This document shows positions 50,408 through 59,300 of a DNA stretch of 64,000 nt, piece after piece. The position numbers were made by a program, and so were the translations under genes. The notes under the pieces are model-generated. The model made no database searches. It had not been told where the DNA came from and was given only the letters and a program-made list of their open reading frames with translations. Origin of the DNA: JAOUEA01 sp039933515 (GTDB lineage Bacteria; Actinomycetota; UBA4738; HRBIN12); NCBI GenBank assembly GCA_039933515.1, contig JBDTNY010000129.1, positions 23,953 to 87,952 on the forward strand, written 5' to 3'. Each line of letters starts with the position of its first letter. The stretch's first letter is position 1.

Positions 50408-51816
50408 CGAACCGTCTCCTCGCGCATCGGGGCGTCCGCGAGATGCGCGGCGACCTGCTCGGCCGTCTCGCCCGCTCCGCGGACGCAGTCGGGGACCCCG
50501 ACCCCGTCATAGGGCTGTCCCACCACGAAGATACCCTCGGGCAACGCTTCCCGGATCCGCCCCACCCGCTCAACGTGGCCCAGCTCGAACTGCGGCATCG
50601 ACGCGGGCCATCGCACCACCGCGGCGTGATCTGGCGCGTCGGGGAGCGGCAGCACCGCCGCGAGGTGCCGCGCGCACGCCTCGATCAGCTCCTCGTCGCC
50701 CGCATCGAGGATGTCCTCCTCGCCCACGGCGCCCACGTAACACCGCACGACCGCCCGCGACCCGAAGGATCCGCTCGGCCACTTGCTGCTCACCCACGTG
50801 CATGCCGTCATCGGCGCCTTGCCCCGCGGCACCACGAACCCCGAGCCGTCCTGGATCGCGGGCTGCGTGCCCTCGGGGTAGACCATCAAGATCACGCCGG
50901 TCGACGAATACCGGACGCCGGCCAACTCGCCCGCCACCTCCGGGGCCGTGGCCTCGAGGATGCCCGCGGTCACCGGACCTGGGGTCGCCAGCACGACCGC
51001 GTCGGCCACGATCGTCCCGGCGTCGCCGCCGAGCTCGACGCGCCATCCACCGGGCGCCTCGGCGATCGCGCGCGCCCCGATCCCCGTGCGCACCCGGGCG
51101 CCAAGCTGCTCCGCCAGCGCGTCGGTCAGGCGATCGACGCCCCCGCGCGGCTTCACGAACATCGGCGGCGGGGTGCCCCCGCGCACGTTCCGCGATGCGG
51201 CCTGAGAACCGCGGATCAGACTCCCCTGCGACCGCTCCCATACCTCGAGCTCGGGGAACGTCGCCCGCACCGAGAGCCGGTCGACATCCCCCGCGAACAG
51301 GCCCGCCAACAGCGGACCCACCGCGAGATCGGTGACTTCGTCCCCGAGGCGGCGGCGGAGCAACGATCCCAGCGTCTCGTCGTCGTCGGCCTGCCGCTTC
51401 GTCTTCACCAGGTCGAGGAGCGCGCGGCGGCGGCCGGCGCGAGAGATACCCGGCCAGCGGAACACGTCGCCGACGTCGCCCGGGATCCCGAACGGCGCGT
51501 CGCGCAGGCACGCCCTGAGCCCGCGTTCGGTCCAGATGAACGCTCCGCCGGAAGCCGGCGAGACGAGCTCGCTGCCCAGGCCGAGCTCCTTGCAGAGGTC
51601 GACCGCCCAGGGCTTGCGCGCCACGAAGGAGTCGGCTCCCGCGGGAAGCACGAGCCCACCGACCTCGGTCGAACGAAGTTTGCCGCCGGGACGATCGTTC
51701 GCCTCGAGCACCGTCACGTCGAGCGACGGGTGGGCGCGGGTCAGCCGGTAGGCGGTCGTCAGGCCGGTGACCCCGCCGCCGATCACGACCACCCGGCGCG
51801 GGGCGCGGTCGCTCAC
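50404..51816 (-). CDS. hemY: coproporphyrinogen III oxidase (HemY/CgoX type)
   Basis: FAD enzyme that removes six electrons from coproporphyrinogen III using oxygen, giving coproporphyrin III in the Gram-positive route. The 470 residues contain the FAD motif VVVIGGGVTGLTTAYRL and VLEANDRPGGKLRS, then LPAGADSFVARKPWAVDL, and the C-terminal GQPYDGVGVPDCVRGAGETAEQV. The GTG start overlaps the hemH stop (GTGA). A longer frame upstream only re-reads hemH. Companion hemQ and hemH argue for coproporphyrinogen rather than protoporphyrinogen as substrate. Confidence 0.95.
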   Translation of the reverse strand: MSDRAPRRVVVIGGGVTGLTTAYRLTRAHPSLDVTVLEANDRPGGKLRSTEVGGLVLPAGADSFVARKPWAVDLCKELGLGSELVSPASGGAFIWTERGLRACLRDAPFGIPGDVGDVFRWPGISRAGRRRALLDLVKTKRQADDDETLGSLLRRRLGDEVTDLAVGPLLAGLFAGDVDRLSVRATFPELEVWERSQGSLIRGSQAASRNVRGGTPPPMFVKPRGGVDRLTDALAEQLGARVRTGIGARAIAEAPGGWRVELGGDAGTIVADAVVLATPGPVTAGILEATAPEVAGELAGVRYSSTGVILMVYPEGTQPAIQDGSGFVVPRGKAPMTACTWVSSKWPSGSFGSRAVVRCYVGAVGEEDILDAGDEELIEACARHLAAVLPLPDAPDHAAVVRWPASMPQFELGHVERVGRIREALPEGIFVVGQPYDGVGVPDCVRGAGETAEQVAAHLADAPMREETVR

Positions 51817-52805
51817 CCCGCCGTGACCCCCGCAAGGTGGTCGCGCAGGACCTGCGCGAGCACGTCGAGGTACTCGGGATCGGCGTTGGGCATCCGGGTG
51901 CGGCTGAACCCGATGCCGGCCTCTGCGGCGATCGCCTTCGCCTCGATGTCGAGGTCGTACAGCACCTCGAGATGGTCGGCCACGAACCCGGCGCTGCACA
52001 CGAGGACCGCGCTGTGGCCCTGTGCGGCGAGCTGCTGGATCATGTCCTCGACCGGCGGGCCCCACCACGGGTCCGCGGTGCGTCCCGCGCTCTGCCACGC
52101 GATCAGGTAGTGCTCGATCCCGATCTGCGCGGCCACGAGATCGGCGGTCTCCTGGAGCCCGTCACGGTACCTGCACGACGTGTCGCAGTCGCAGTACTTG
52201 CAGCGCTGCGATCCATCATCGAGCGTGCGCACCGGGAGCGAGTGCGCGCTGAAGATCACGGCCACGCCCTCGCGGTCCTCCGGGCTGAGCAGCTCGAGCG
52301 CCTCGGCGACCCGGTCCGATAGGAACGCGATGAACGCCGGATGGTCGTGGTACGAGCGCACGAACGTGAACGAGGGGGTGGTTCCCTGGTCCTCGACGGC
52401 CTGCTGCACGCGCTCGATGTAGGTCTCGATCGACATGCCCGACCAATGCGGCGCCATCACGATCCCGATCCCGCGCTCGATCCCATCGCGCCGCATCTCG
52501 TCCACGCCGGCCGGGATGAACGGGTCCGAGTGCTTCATCCCGAGGTAGGCGCGGTAGGTGCCGTTCCCGTCGGCGTTCAACCGCTCGACGATCCCCTCGG
52601 CCTGCGCGCGCGTGGTGTCGAGCAAAGGGAAGACGTTCCCGATCGCGCCGTACCGGTCCTTCAGCTCCTGCAGGTGCTCGGGGGTCGGCGGCCGGCCGCC
52701 CCGGATATCGGTGTAGTACCGCTCGATGTCGTCGACGCCGCTCGCGGTGCCGTACGCCATCACGAGCACGCCGGTGGGTTCGTCTGTCTGGCCGTCGACG
52801 ATCAC
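51813..52805 (-). CDS. hemH: coproporphyrin ferrochelatase
   Basis: Inserts ferrous iron into coproporphyrin III. In 330 residues, VLVMAYGTASGVDDIERYYTDIRGG is the family N-terminus, YLGMKHSDPFIPAGVDEM lies on the porphyrin cleft, catalytic His188 is in FSAHSLPVRT, and WWGPPVEDMI carries the conserved acidic residue. Cys202, 205, 207 and 211 form a tight C-x2-C-x-C-x3-C cluster just after the active-site loop, a likely iron-sulfur or zinc site. GTG 52805 overlaps the hemE stop and follows AAGGAAG. Second gene of the operon. Confidence 0.95.
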   Translation of the reverse strand: MIVDGQTDEPTGVLVMAYGTASGVDDIERYYTDIRGGRPPTPEHLQELKDRYGAIGNVFPLLDTTRAQAEGIVERLNADGNGTYRAYLGMKHSDPFIPAGVDEMRRDGIERGIGIVMAPHWSGMSIETYIERVQQAVEDQGTTPSFTFVRSYHDHPAFIAFLSDRVAEALELLSPEDREGVAVIFSAHSLPVRTLDDGSQRCKYCDCDTSCRYRDGLQETADLVAAQIGIEHYLIAWQSAGRTADPWWGPPVEDMIQQLAAQGHSAVLVCSAGFVADHLEVLYDLDIEAKAIAAEAGIGFSRTRMPNADPEYLDVLAQVLRDHLAGVTAG

Positions 52806-53845
52806 ACAATCTTCCTTTCGGTCTCGGTATGGACGAGCTCGGCCACGCGGGCGAGCATCGACGGGTCGGTCGAGGGCAGCACGCCGTGTCCGAGGTTGAA
52901 GACGTGCCCGTCGCGTCCGGCGGCCCGCCGGAGCACCTCGCGCGTCTTGCCCTGGACCGTCTCCCATGGTGCCAGAAGGCACGCCGGATCGAGGTTGCCC
53001 TGGACGGCGCGGTCGTGACCGACCCGATCCCACCCCTCGTCGAGCGGCACCCGCCAATCGAGACCGATCACGTCACCGCCGGCCTCGGCGAGCTGCCCGA
53101 GGATCTCTCCGGTCCCGACGCCGAAGTGGATCGTCGGCACGTCGAGATCCGCGAGCTCTCCGAACAGGTGCGACATGTGGGGCTGCACGCGGCGCCGGTA
53201 GTCGTCGCGATCGAGGGCGCCCACCCACGAGTCGAACACCTGCACCACCTGTGCGCCGGCAGCGACCTGCGCGCGCAGGTGGGGCACGACGATCGCCACC
53301 AACGCGCGCATCAGGTCGTCCCACGTGCCCGGGTCGCCGAACATCAGGGCCTTCGTGCGCTCGTGCGTGCGCGACGGACCGCCCTCGACCAGGTAGCTCG
53401 CGAGCGTGAACGGGGCGCCGGCGAACCCGATCACGGGCACCGACACCTCCGCGCGCAGGAGCCGGATCGCCTCGAGCACCTCGGGCACGTCCTGCTCGGG
53501 CTCGAGCGGACGGAGCCTCGCGACCCCGGCCGCGTCACGGAGGGGGGTGTCAACCACCGGGCCGCGCCCTGGCTCGATCCGCACGTCGATCCCGACGCCG
53601 GCGAGCGGCACCATGATGTCGCTGAAGATGATCGCGGCGTCGAGCTCGATCCGCCGGAGCGGCTGCAGCGAGATCTCGACCACCTTGTCGGGGTACCGAC
53701 AGGTCTCCAGGATGTCGCCCTCCCCGCGGAGCTCCCGGTATTCGGGCAGGTAGCGGCCCGCCTGGCGCATGAACCACACGGGCGTGCGATCCACCGGCAG
53801 GCGGCGGCAGGCGCGCAGGAACCGATCGGACGGCTGGGAGGTCAC
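52802..53845 (-). CDS. hemE: uroporphyrinogen decarboxylase
   Basis: Removes four acetate carboxyls from uroporphyrinogen III to give coproporphyrinogen III. The 347-residue protein has the N-terminal WFMRQAGRYLPEYR, FSDIMVPLAGVGIDV with the catalytic Asp, GFAGAPFTLASYLVEG, FDSWVGALDRDDYRRRV and FNLGHGVLPSTDP, all diagnostic. It heads hemE-hemH-hemY-hemQ. The GTG start is 6 nt after TATCCT with no ribosome binding site. Confidence 0.97.
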   Translation of the reverse strand: MTSQPSDRFLRACRRLPVDRTPVWFMRQAGRYLPEYRELRGEGDILETCRYPDKVVEISLQPLRRIELDAAIIFSDIMVPLAGVGIDVRIEPGRGPVVDTPLRDAAGVARLRPLEPEQDVPEVLEAIRLLRAEVSVPVIGFAGAPFTLASYLVEGGPSRTHERTKALMFGDPGTWDDLMRALVAIVVPHLRAQVAAGAQVVQVFDSWVGALDRDDYRRRVQPHMSHLFGELADLDVPTIHFGVGTGEILGQLAEAGGDVIGLDWRVPLDEGWDRVGHDRAVQGNLDPACLLAPWETVQGKTREVLRRAAGRDGHVFNLGHGVLPSTDPSMLARVAELVHTETERKIV

Positions 53846-53851
53846 GCCCCA

Positions 53852-53857
53852 AGGATA
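53852..53857 (-). promoter_or_regulatory. -10 element of the hemE operon
   Basis: TATCCT on the minus strand, 6 nt before GTG 53845; leaderless arrangement. Confidence 0.65.
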
Positions 53858-53920
53858 CGGACCGGGGGGGTCGCAACCCTATGCGACCGGGCCCGACCCG
53901 CGCGAGGATCGCCGTTCTCG

Positions 53921-54007
53921 CGGGAGGAGTGGGATTCGAACCCACGGATGAGTTGCCCCATCAACGGTTTTCAAGACCGTCGCCTTCGTCCGCTCGGCCA
54001 TCCTCCC
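53921..54007 (-). tRNA. tRNA-Ser(UGA)
   Basis: Class II serine tRNA. The acceptor GGGAGGA pairs with TCCTCCC, discriminator G. The anticodon stem ACGGT/ACCGT holds the loop CTTGAAA, anticodon TGA. A long variable arm and the T-loop GGGTTCGAATCCC are present. CCA is not encoded. TAGGCT (54020-54015) stands 7 nt upstream of the first base. A decayed copy of its promoter and 5' half lies at 62,405-62,457. Confidence 0.97.
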
Positions 54008-54216
54008 GGGTGGGAGCCTACCGGGAGTTCGATCTGGGAGGTCGCACGCCGAGGCCGCGGCCGAGTCGCTCGGCAAAGGCGCGGGCGTCACTGTCGAGGG
54101 GCGGCTCCGGACCCGCACGTGGACGGCGGCCATGGCTCGCAGCGCCGCGCCACTGAGATCGTCGCCTCGGCAGTCGGCCGGGCTGAGCGGGGCGCTGATG
54201 GCGATCGGTTTCACAA
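54008..54216. other. intergenic region between tRNA-Ser(UGA) and the anti-sigma-like gene
   Basis: Holds the tRNA promoter (TAGGCT at 54015-54020, minus strand). The minus-strand frame that passes through it ends in LDSDARAFAERLGRGLG, which reads like the end of a real protein but has no recognisable start, so it may be a gene remnant at the island edge. Confidence 0.35.
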
Positions 54217-54939
54217 TCAGCCCGCTTGGAAGAGAGAGAGTGTGTCGAGTTCGGCCTGTGCTTCCGACAATGTCGCTTGCCCAGGATGCTGCGATCCGAA
54301 ATAGACCCGCACATCGAGCTTTGTGCCGTCCGGCAGCGTCGTCCCAATCCTGTACACAGGGACATTTAGGTTCGATTGTCCCTCCCAGGAATGGGCGATC
54401 TCCGCATCAGACAGCTGCAGGGGTAGAACGGCATCTGGATATCTGGGATCAGGGCTGCTGGTGTCTTTGGGCAGCCCCAGCATCGCTACGATCACGATCC
54501 CATCGGGGGGAAGAGCGGCGAGCGTGCTCTCCGGCAGGGTGTTGGCCCCCACAGGGATCGTGCCATTCGAGATCCCGTCCTCACTTGCGAATCCGACCGA
54601 TGAAGCCCAAGACCGGGGATCGTCGAATTCCTCGTCAGGCACCACGGGCTCCGTCGAAGCTGTGGTCCACCCTTGGGTCTCGGACAGGACGGGAACAGGT
54701 AACGAGTTGACTGATCCAGGCCCCTGAGGGGATGGAGGACGTTCCAGGTCTGACAATCCCACCAGTGCCAGGATCGCCGTCAGTACGACACCTCCCGCGA
54801 TCAGGCCCACAACAAGTCCACCGATGCGCCGCCGATCCGCGTAGTCGACGCGGTCGCGAGGCAGGGTGACTTGTTGAAGGCTTGCGGCGAGAGGATCCGC
54901 CCGCCTCACAAGCTCGAGGGTCTCGTGTCGCAAGTTCAT
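54217..54939 (-). CDS. probable anti-sigma factor (single-membrane-segment protein)
   Basis: A 240-residue protein with a short cytosolic N-terminus (MNLRHETLELVRRADP), one membrane segment (about residues 42-64, GGLVVGLIAGGVVLTAILAL) and a 170-residue extracytoplasmic part of unknown fold. That topology and its place 1 nt after an ECF sigma gene fit a membrane anti-sigma factor that sequesters its sigma partner. No zinc-binding anti-sigma motif (H-x3-C-x2-C) is present, so the mode of binding would be atypical. AAGGAG lies before the ATG inside the sigma gene. Confidence 0.72.
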   Translation of the reverse strand: MNLRHETLELVRRADPLAASLQQVTLPRDRVDYADRRRIGGLVVGLIAGGVVLTAILALVGLSDLERPPSPQGPGSVNSLPVPVLSETQGWTTASTEPVVPDEEFDDPRSWASSVGFASEDGISNGTIPVGANTLPESTLAALPPDGIVIVAMLGLPKDTSSPDPRYPDAVLPLQLSDAEIAHSWEGQSNLNVPVYRIGTTLPDGTKLDVRVYFGSQHPGQATLSEAQAELDTLSLFQAG

Positions 54940-54940
54940 G

Positions 54941-55450
54941 CTAATGCTCCTTCTCCGTGTGAAAGAGACCGCGCTCCAGCCGGCGCCTCGCCCTGAACAC
55001 GCGGACACCTAAGGCCGTCCGGCTGCACCCAAGAACCTTCGCTGCCTCGTTTGGCGTCAGACCGTCCCAACAGATGAGCATGAGCAGTTCCCTGTCGGGC
55101 TCCGTCATCAGTGCCAGAGCGTCGAGTACCTGGGCAACCGTCTCTGCGTGGTCCTCGATCACTTCGTCGACATCCCGAAGCACAGTCGGCGCCCAACGAG
55201 TCTCGCCTCTCCGCTTGGCCAGTGTGATGTTCCTAGCCGTCGCGAAGATCCATGGGGCGGCCTCCTCCGGTACAGCGTCTAACTTCGCCCAGACCACGGT
55301 GAACGTCTCAGCAGCAATATCCTTGGCCAACTCCGGACCAACCCGGCGACGGGCATAGGCAAGCACACGCTGGAAGAGCGCCCCGTAGAGCTCTTCAAAC
55401 CGCGCGTCGCGGCTCTGGCCTTCGTCAGTCATGGCATCGTTGGGCGTCAC
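54941..55450 (-). CDS. ECF-type RNA polymerase sigma factor
   Basis: A 169-residue alternative sigma factor. Region 2 covers about residues 17-85 (FEELYGALFQRVLAYARRRVG, AAETFTVVWAKLDAV, WIFATARNITLAKRRG). Region 4 covers about 105-160 (LTEPDRELLMLICWDGLTPNEAAKVLGCSRTALGVRVFRARRRL, given by its ends). Either GTG 55450 or ATG 55432 could be the start. With its putative anti-sigma partner it should answer an envelope signal; the regulon is unknown. It lies within the putative tRNA-Ser island. Confidence 0.9.
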   Translation of the reverse strand: MTPNDAMTDEGQSRDARFEELYGALFQRVLAYARRRVGPELAKDIAAETFTVVWAKLDAVPEEAAPWIFATARNITLAKRRGETRWAPTVLRDVDEVIEDHAETVAQVLDALALMTEPDRELLMLICWDGLTPNEAAKVLGCSRTALGVRVFRARRRLERGLFHTEKEH

Positions 55451-55479
55451 GTCTAGATATGTCGGCCATACGTCTCCGA

Positions 55480-55977
55480 TTACAGTGAACCCGGAAGGAG
55501 CTCAAATCCGTATCCCGGGATCGCGACGATGGTCACCGGCAGCCGGGCACGGTCCAGCTTGTTCCGGAGGCGACTCACGGCTGATCGCAGCGCGATCGTG
55601 TCCCTGCGACCGGATCCCTGGTCATCGCGGAGCTCATCGAAGGCTCGCGGGCCCGGCCGCGTGAGCGCACACAGGATGCGGACCTCCTGCGGGGTTAGGC
55701 GGAGGACAATCTCACCCCAACGCGCTTCCTGCCTTTCCGGGTTCACGCTCAGCCCACCCAGACGCTGAAGATCGGAATTGGGGTCATCGTTTGCACCCAA
55801 AACCTGCAGGACGCGCATCGCGACATCGAGCGTTGGGGCGACAACCAGCGGCATCGATGAATCCTGGATCGCCGTAGCAACGCGCTCCAGGGCATCCGGA
55901 GGCAGGGCAATGCCGATTAGCCAGCCAAGTGCCGCAGGCGCGCCTTTGGCTTCGTATTCCAGGCCGACAACCTGCAG
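55480..55977 (-). pseudogene. winged-helix (OmpR-type) regulator, 5'-truncated
   Basis: The recognisable part is a transcriptional-regulator C-terminal domain: LGGLSVNPERQEARWGEIVLR then LTPQEVRILCALTRPGPRAFDELRDD, a helix with LRSAVSRLRNKLDRARLP and the wing AIPGYGFELLPG. About 60 further residues precede it (LGWLIGIALPPDALERVATAIQ and VVAPTLDVAMRVLQVLG). Near 55,977 the frame runs into DNA that encodes an ABC ATPase on the other strand. No standard start exists upstream of ATG 55854, so the N-terminus appears lost. A shorter protein of 124 residues from 55854 could still be made. Confidence 0.6.
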
Positions 55978-56367
55978 CCGTTCCTCACCGTGTCCGAGAA
56001 CGTCGGGCTCCAATCGGTGCTCGCTGGGGGCGTCGACGAGCCCGCCAGTCGCCAAGATCTGCTGGAGGCGCTGGAGATCGGCTCCATCGCGGACCGATTC
56101 CCGGATCACCTGTCGGGAGGCCAACGTCAACGCGTGGCGGTCGCCCGGGCGCTCGTTCACAAACCGGGCATCGTCTTGGCGGATGAACCAACGGGGGCGC
56201 TCGATGCCGCAAGCTCGGACCGGGTCGTCGAGGCGTTGTTCCGCTTGCACAGGCATCAGGGTGCGACGCTCGTCGTCGTCACGCACGACCGAGCCGTTGC
56301 CCAGCGAATGGACGCGATGATCGAGATGCGGGATGGCCGTATCACGACGAGTGAGGGAACGGCATGA
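55975..56367 (+). pseudogene. ABC transporter ATPase, N-terminal half missing
   Basis: Encodes only the C-terminal part of a LolD/MacB-type ATPase: QPFLTVSENVGLQSVL (just after the Q-loop), HLSGGQRQRVAVARAL, Walker B IVLADEPTGALDAA and the H-loop VVTHDRAVA. Walker A and the first 90 or so residues are absent; upstream DNA belongs to a winged-helix gene on the opposite strand. A GTG at 55990 could start a 125-residue fragment that cannot bind ATP by itself. Its end overlaps the FtsX permease start (ATGA), as in an intact exporter operon. Confidence 0.75.
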
Positions 56368-59300
56368 CCTTCAGCTCCTACGTCGTGCGAGACCTGGTCC
56401 GCAACCCCCGGCGAACGTTGGCGTCGATGATCGGCGTCATCGTCGGTGTCGGATTGTTCTCCTCGGTCTTGTTCTTCATCGACGGCTCCGGCGCGTCCAT
56501 GACCGCGCGGGCGGTCGCGCCGCTGACCGTCGACATGCAGCGGGTGCTGACGACGCCGCTCGGCGGCAGTCTGCGATTCGGGCAGGCGATCGCCGATCCG
56601 TCGTTGGCGGCATCCGGCAGAACCGAGGTCACCTTGACAGTCACGAACTCGGCCCTCACACCGTCCCACGAAGTCGTCGTCCGAGAGAAGCTCCTCTCGC
56701 CCCTCACCTACGTCACGGGATCCACCGCTCTCGACGGCGAGACCGTCCCCGATGTCGGCGGGGAGTTTCCTCTTTCCCAAGGCCCCGCTGGCATCGGGCT
56801 CAATATCGGCACCGTTGCGGTTGGTAGCACTCGAAAGATCACGTTCCAGGCGGAGGCAGGTGCGGACATCCCGATAACGGCCGATCTCCCCGTGGGCTCA
56901 ACGATCTCGACGCGCGAGGCGCCGACACCGGTCCGGGCGAGCGAACCGGTCTCGGCGACACTCGTCACTTTGGCGGACCGGATCCACAACATCCCCGGCG
57001 TCGCGGCGGCGGACCCCTTGGTGTTCGTCGATATGGCCCGTGGAGCGATCGCGACGCAGACTACGCGCGTCCCCGACCACGTTCGACTCTTCGCGTTCGA
57101 CGCGAGCTACCAAGCGCACTACGCCGGGATCAACGTGCTCCGAGGTGGGTTCCGCCCGAGTGAGGCGCTCATCAGCGCGGAGATGGCCCGCGCTCTTCAC
57201 GTCGACGTGGGTGACACGATCAACCTCAATCTCCCGCTGCGTGCAACCCCGGTGCCCGTGCGCGTGAGCGGCATCAGCGATCTCTCGACGGCGAATTCGC
57301 TGTTCGAAAGCCGGCAAGCGAGCAGCCTCGAGCATTTCCAGTACATCCCTTACTCGATCGTGGTCGATCATGCGTTCTATCGCGACACCGTCGCGCCCGT
57401 GTTCGAGGCGGCGATCGCGAAGCGGGGCACGCGGCTCGTCTACGTGCCGCTCCAAGAGCTCGACATCTCGATCGATCGTGGGATCTTGAACGCCGATCCG
57501 GCGACAGCGCTCGCACAGACGCATGCGATCGCGACGCAGATCGAAGCGGTTGCATCGGATCAGGACTACGTCGTCGACAACATCTCGAACGCGTTGCAGG
57601 TCGCCGCGGGGGATGCCATCGTCGCCAAGAAGATGTTCCTGTACCTCGGGCTGCCAGGGATGGTCGTGGCGGCCATCCTCACGGCGTACGCGGGTTCGCT
57701 GCTTGCCGGCTCCCAGCGTCGAGAGAACGCGCTGCTCCGCGTCCGTGGGGCGGACCGGCGCGACCTGTTGACGCTCCTGTCGCTTCGCACGATCGCTCTC
57801 GCCGGCGTCGGGTCCGTGATCGGCGTCGCGCTTGGGTTCGTCGTCGCCGTTGCCCTGCTCGGCCGAGCGATCGTCTTCGAAGCCTCGCCCGGCGCTCTCG
57901 GCCGTTCGGCGTTCATCGCGGTCTTCGCCGGCGTGCTCGTGACGGCTACTGCCCTGTACGTGCCCGGGCGGCGCCTGATCACGAGGGAGATCAAGCAGGA
58001 GCTCGCCGAGATCGAGGAGGTGCCCGTCCCGGCGTGGCGGCGATTCCACCTCGATGTCGTGGTGCTGAGCGCCGCGGTCGCAGCGCAATGGTTGGCGCTT
58101 CGGCACGGAGCCTTCGACATTCCGCCGGGGTCGGTGTACGCGGGGCAGTCTGTGTCGCTGCCGTTGATCCTGCTGGGGCCGCCCATCGTGGCGTGGCTGG
58201 CGGGCACAGTGCTGATCGCTCGTCTCGTGTCGGCGGTCGTCGCCCGCGGTGTGGCCAGGCGCACGACGGATCGATTCGAGCACCTCGTGCCCGGTGTGTT
58301 GTGGCGCAGCATCGCTCGTCGGCTCCGGGCGACGACCAGCGGCGTGACAACCGTTGCACTCGTCGTCGGGCTGGGGACGATGCTCCTGTGCTTCTCGACC
58401 GCCTACGGCGACGCGAAGACCAACGACGCTCGATTCCTCGTCGGGTCCGACATCCGGATCACACCGGACCCGACGAGCGGGCGTTCACATCCGGTTTCAC
58501 AGTCATCAGCTTTCCATGTCGACGGCATCACGGGAGCGACGGCGGTCATCTACTCGCTCGAGAACGCCGTCCTCACGAGCGCTGCGAACGAGGACGTGGC
58601 GACGCTGGCTGCTATCGACCCGGGTGTCTTCCCGCAGATATCCGAGATGCAGAACTCGTCGTTCGTCCAAGGAACGGTCGCATCCAACATGGCGGCACTC
58701 CGCGATAGCCCCGATGGGATCTTGGTGAACATCGCGCTTGCCGATGGACTCAAGCTGAGGATCGGTGATCCCGCGAAGGTCATGTTCGCCCGCGGAACCG
58801 ACCAGCAAACCCGCGCGACGGCGACCGTGGTCGGCCTGTTCCAGCGGTTCCCGGGCGCGCCGACGGGGACGGACATCGTCGCCAGCATCCCCCGGTACGA
58901 ACAGGTGTCCGGCAGGGCGCAAGCCGACTACTACCTGGCTGCCGCAGCCGACCGAACGGCAGCGGGGTTGACGAACATCGTCGATGCCCTGTCCGCACAG
59001 AAAGGATTCGACCGGAGCTACGTCGTGCAAACGTCCGCGTCGGCGCTTGACAAGGATCAGTCGAGTCTGACCGGACTCAGTGCCTTGGGTCTGTTGCACC
59101 TCGATTCGTTTTTCACGTTCCTCATGGCGGCCACCGCAACCGGGATGTTCGTCTTCGGACTGCTGCTCCAGCGCAGGCGGGAATACGTAACCCTTCGAGC
59201 GCTCGGCCTTCGAAGCCGGGACGTGCGCCGGCTCGTCTTGTCGGAAGCTGCGATCGCATCGGTGGTCGGGGCGGCGATCGGATTGCTCGTCGGCGTCGCA

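Noticed and set aside
55480..56286. A full-length 268-codon winged-helix gene reading through to 56,286
   Set aside because: Beyond about 55,977 the frame is the antisense of clear ABC ATPase coding (LSGGQ, Walker B), so the N-terminal third is not real.
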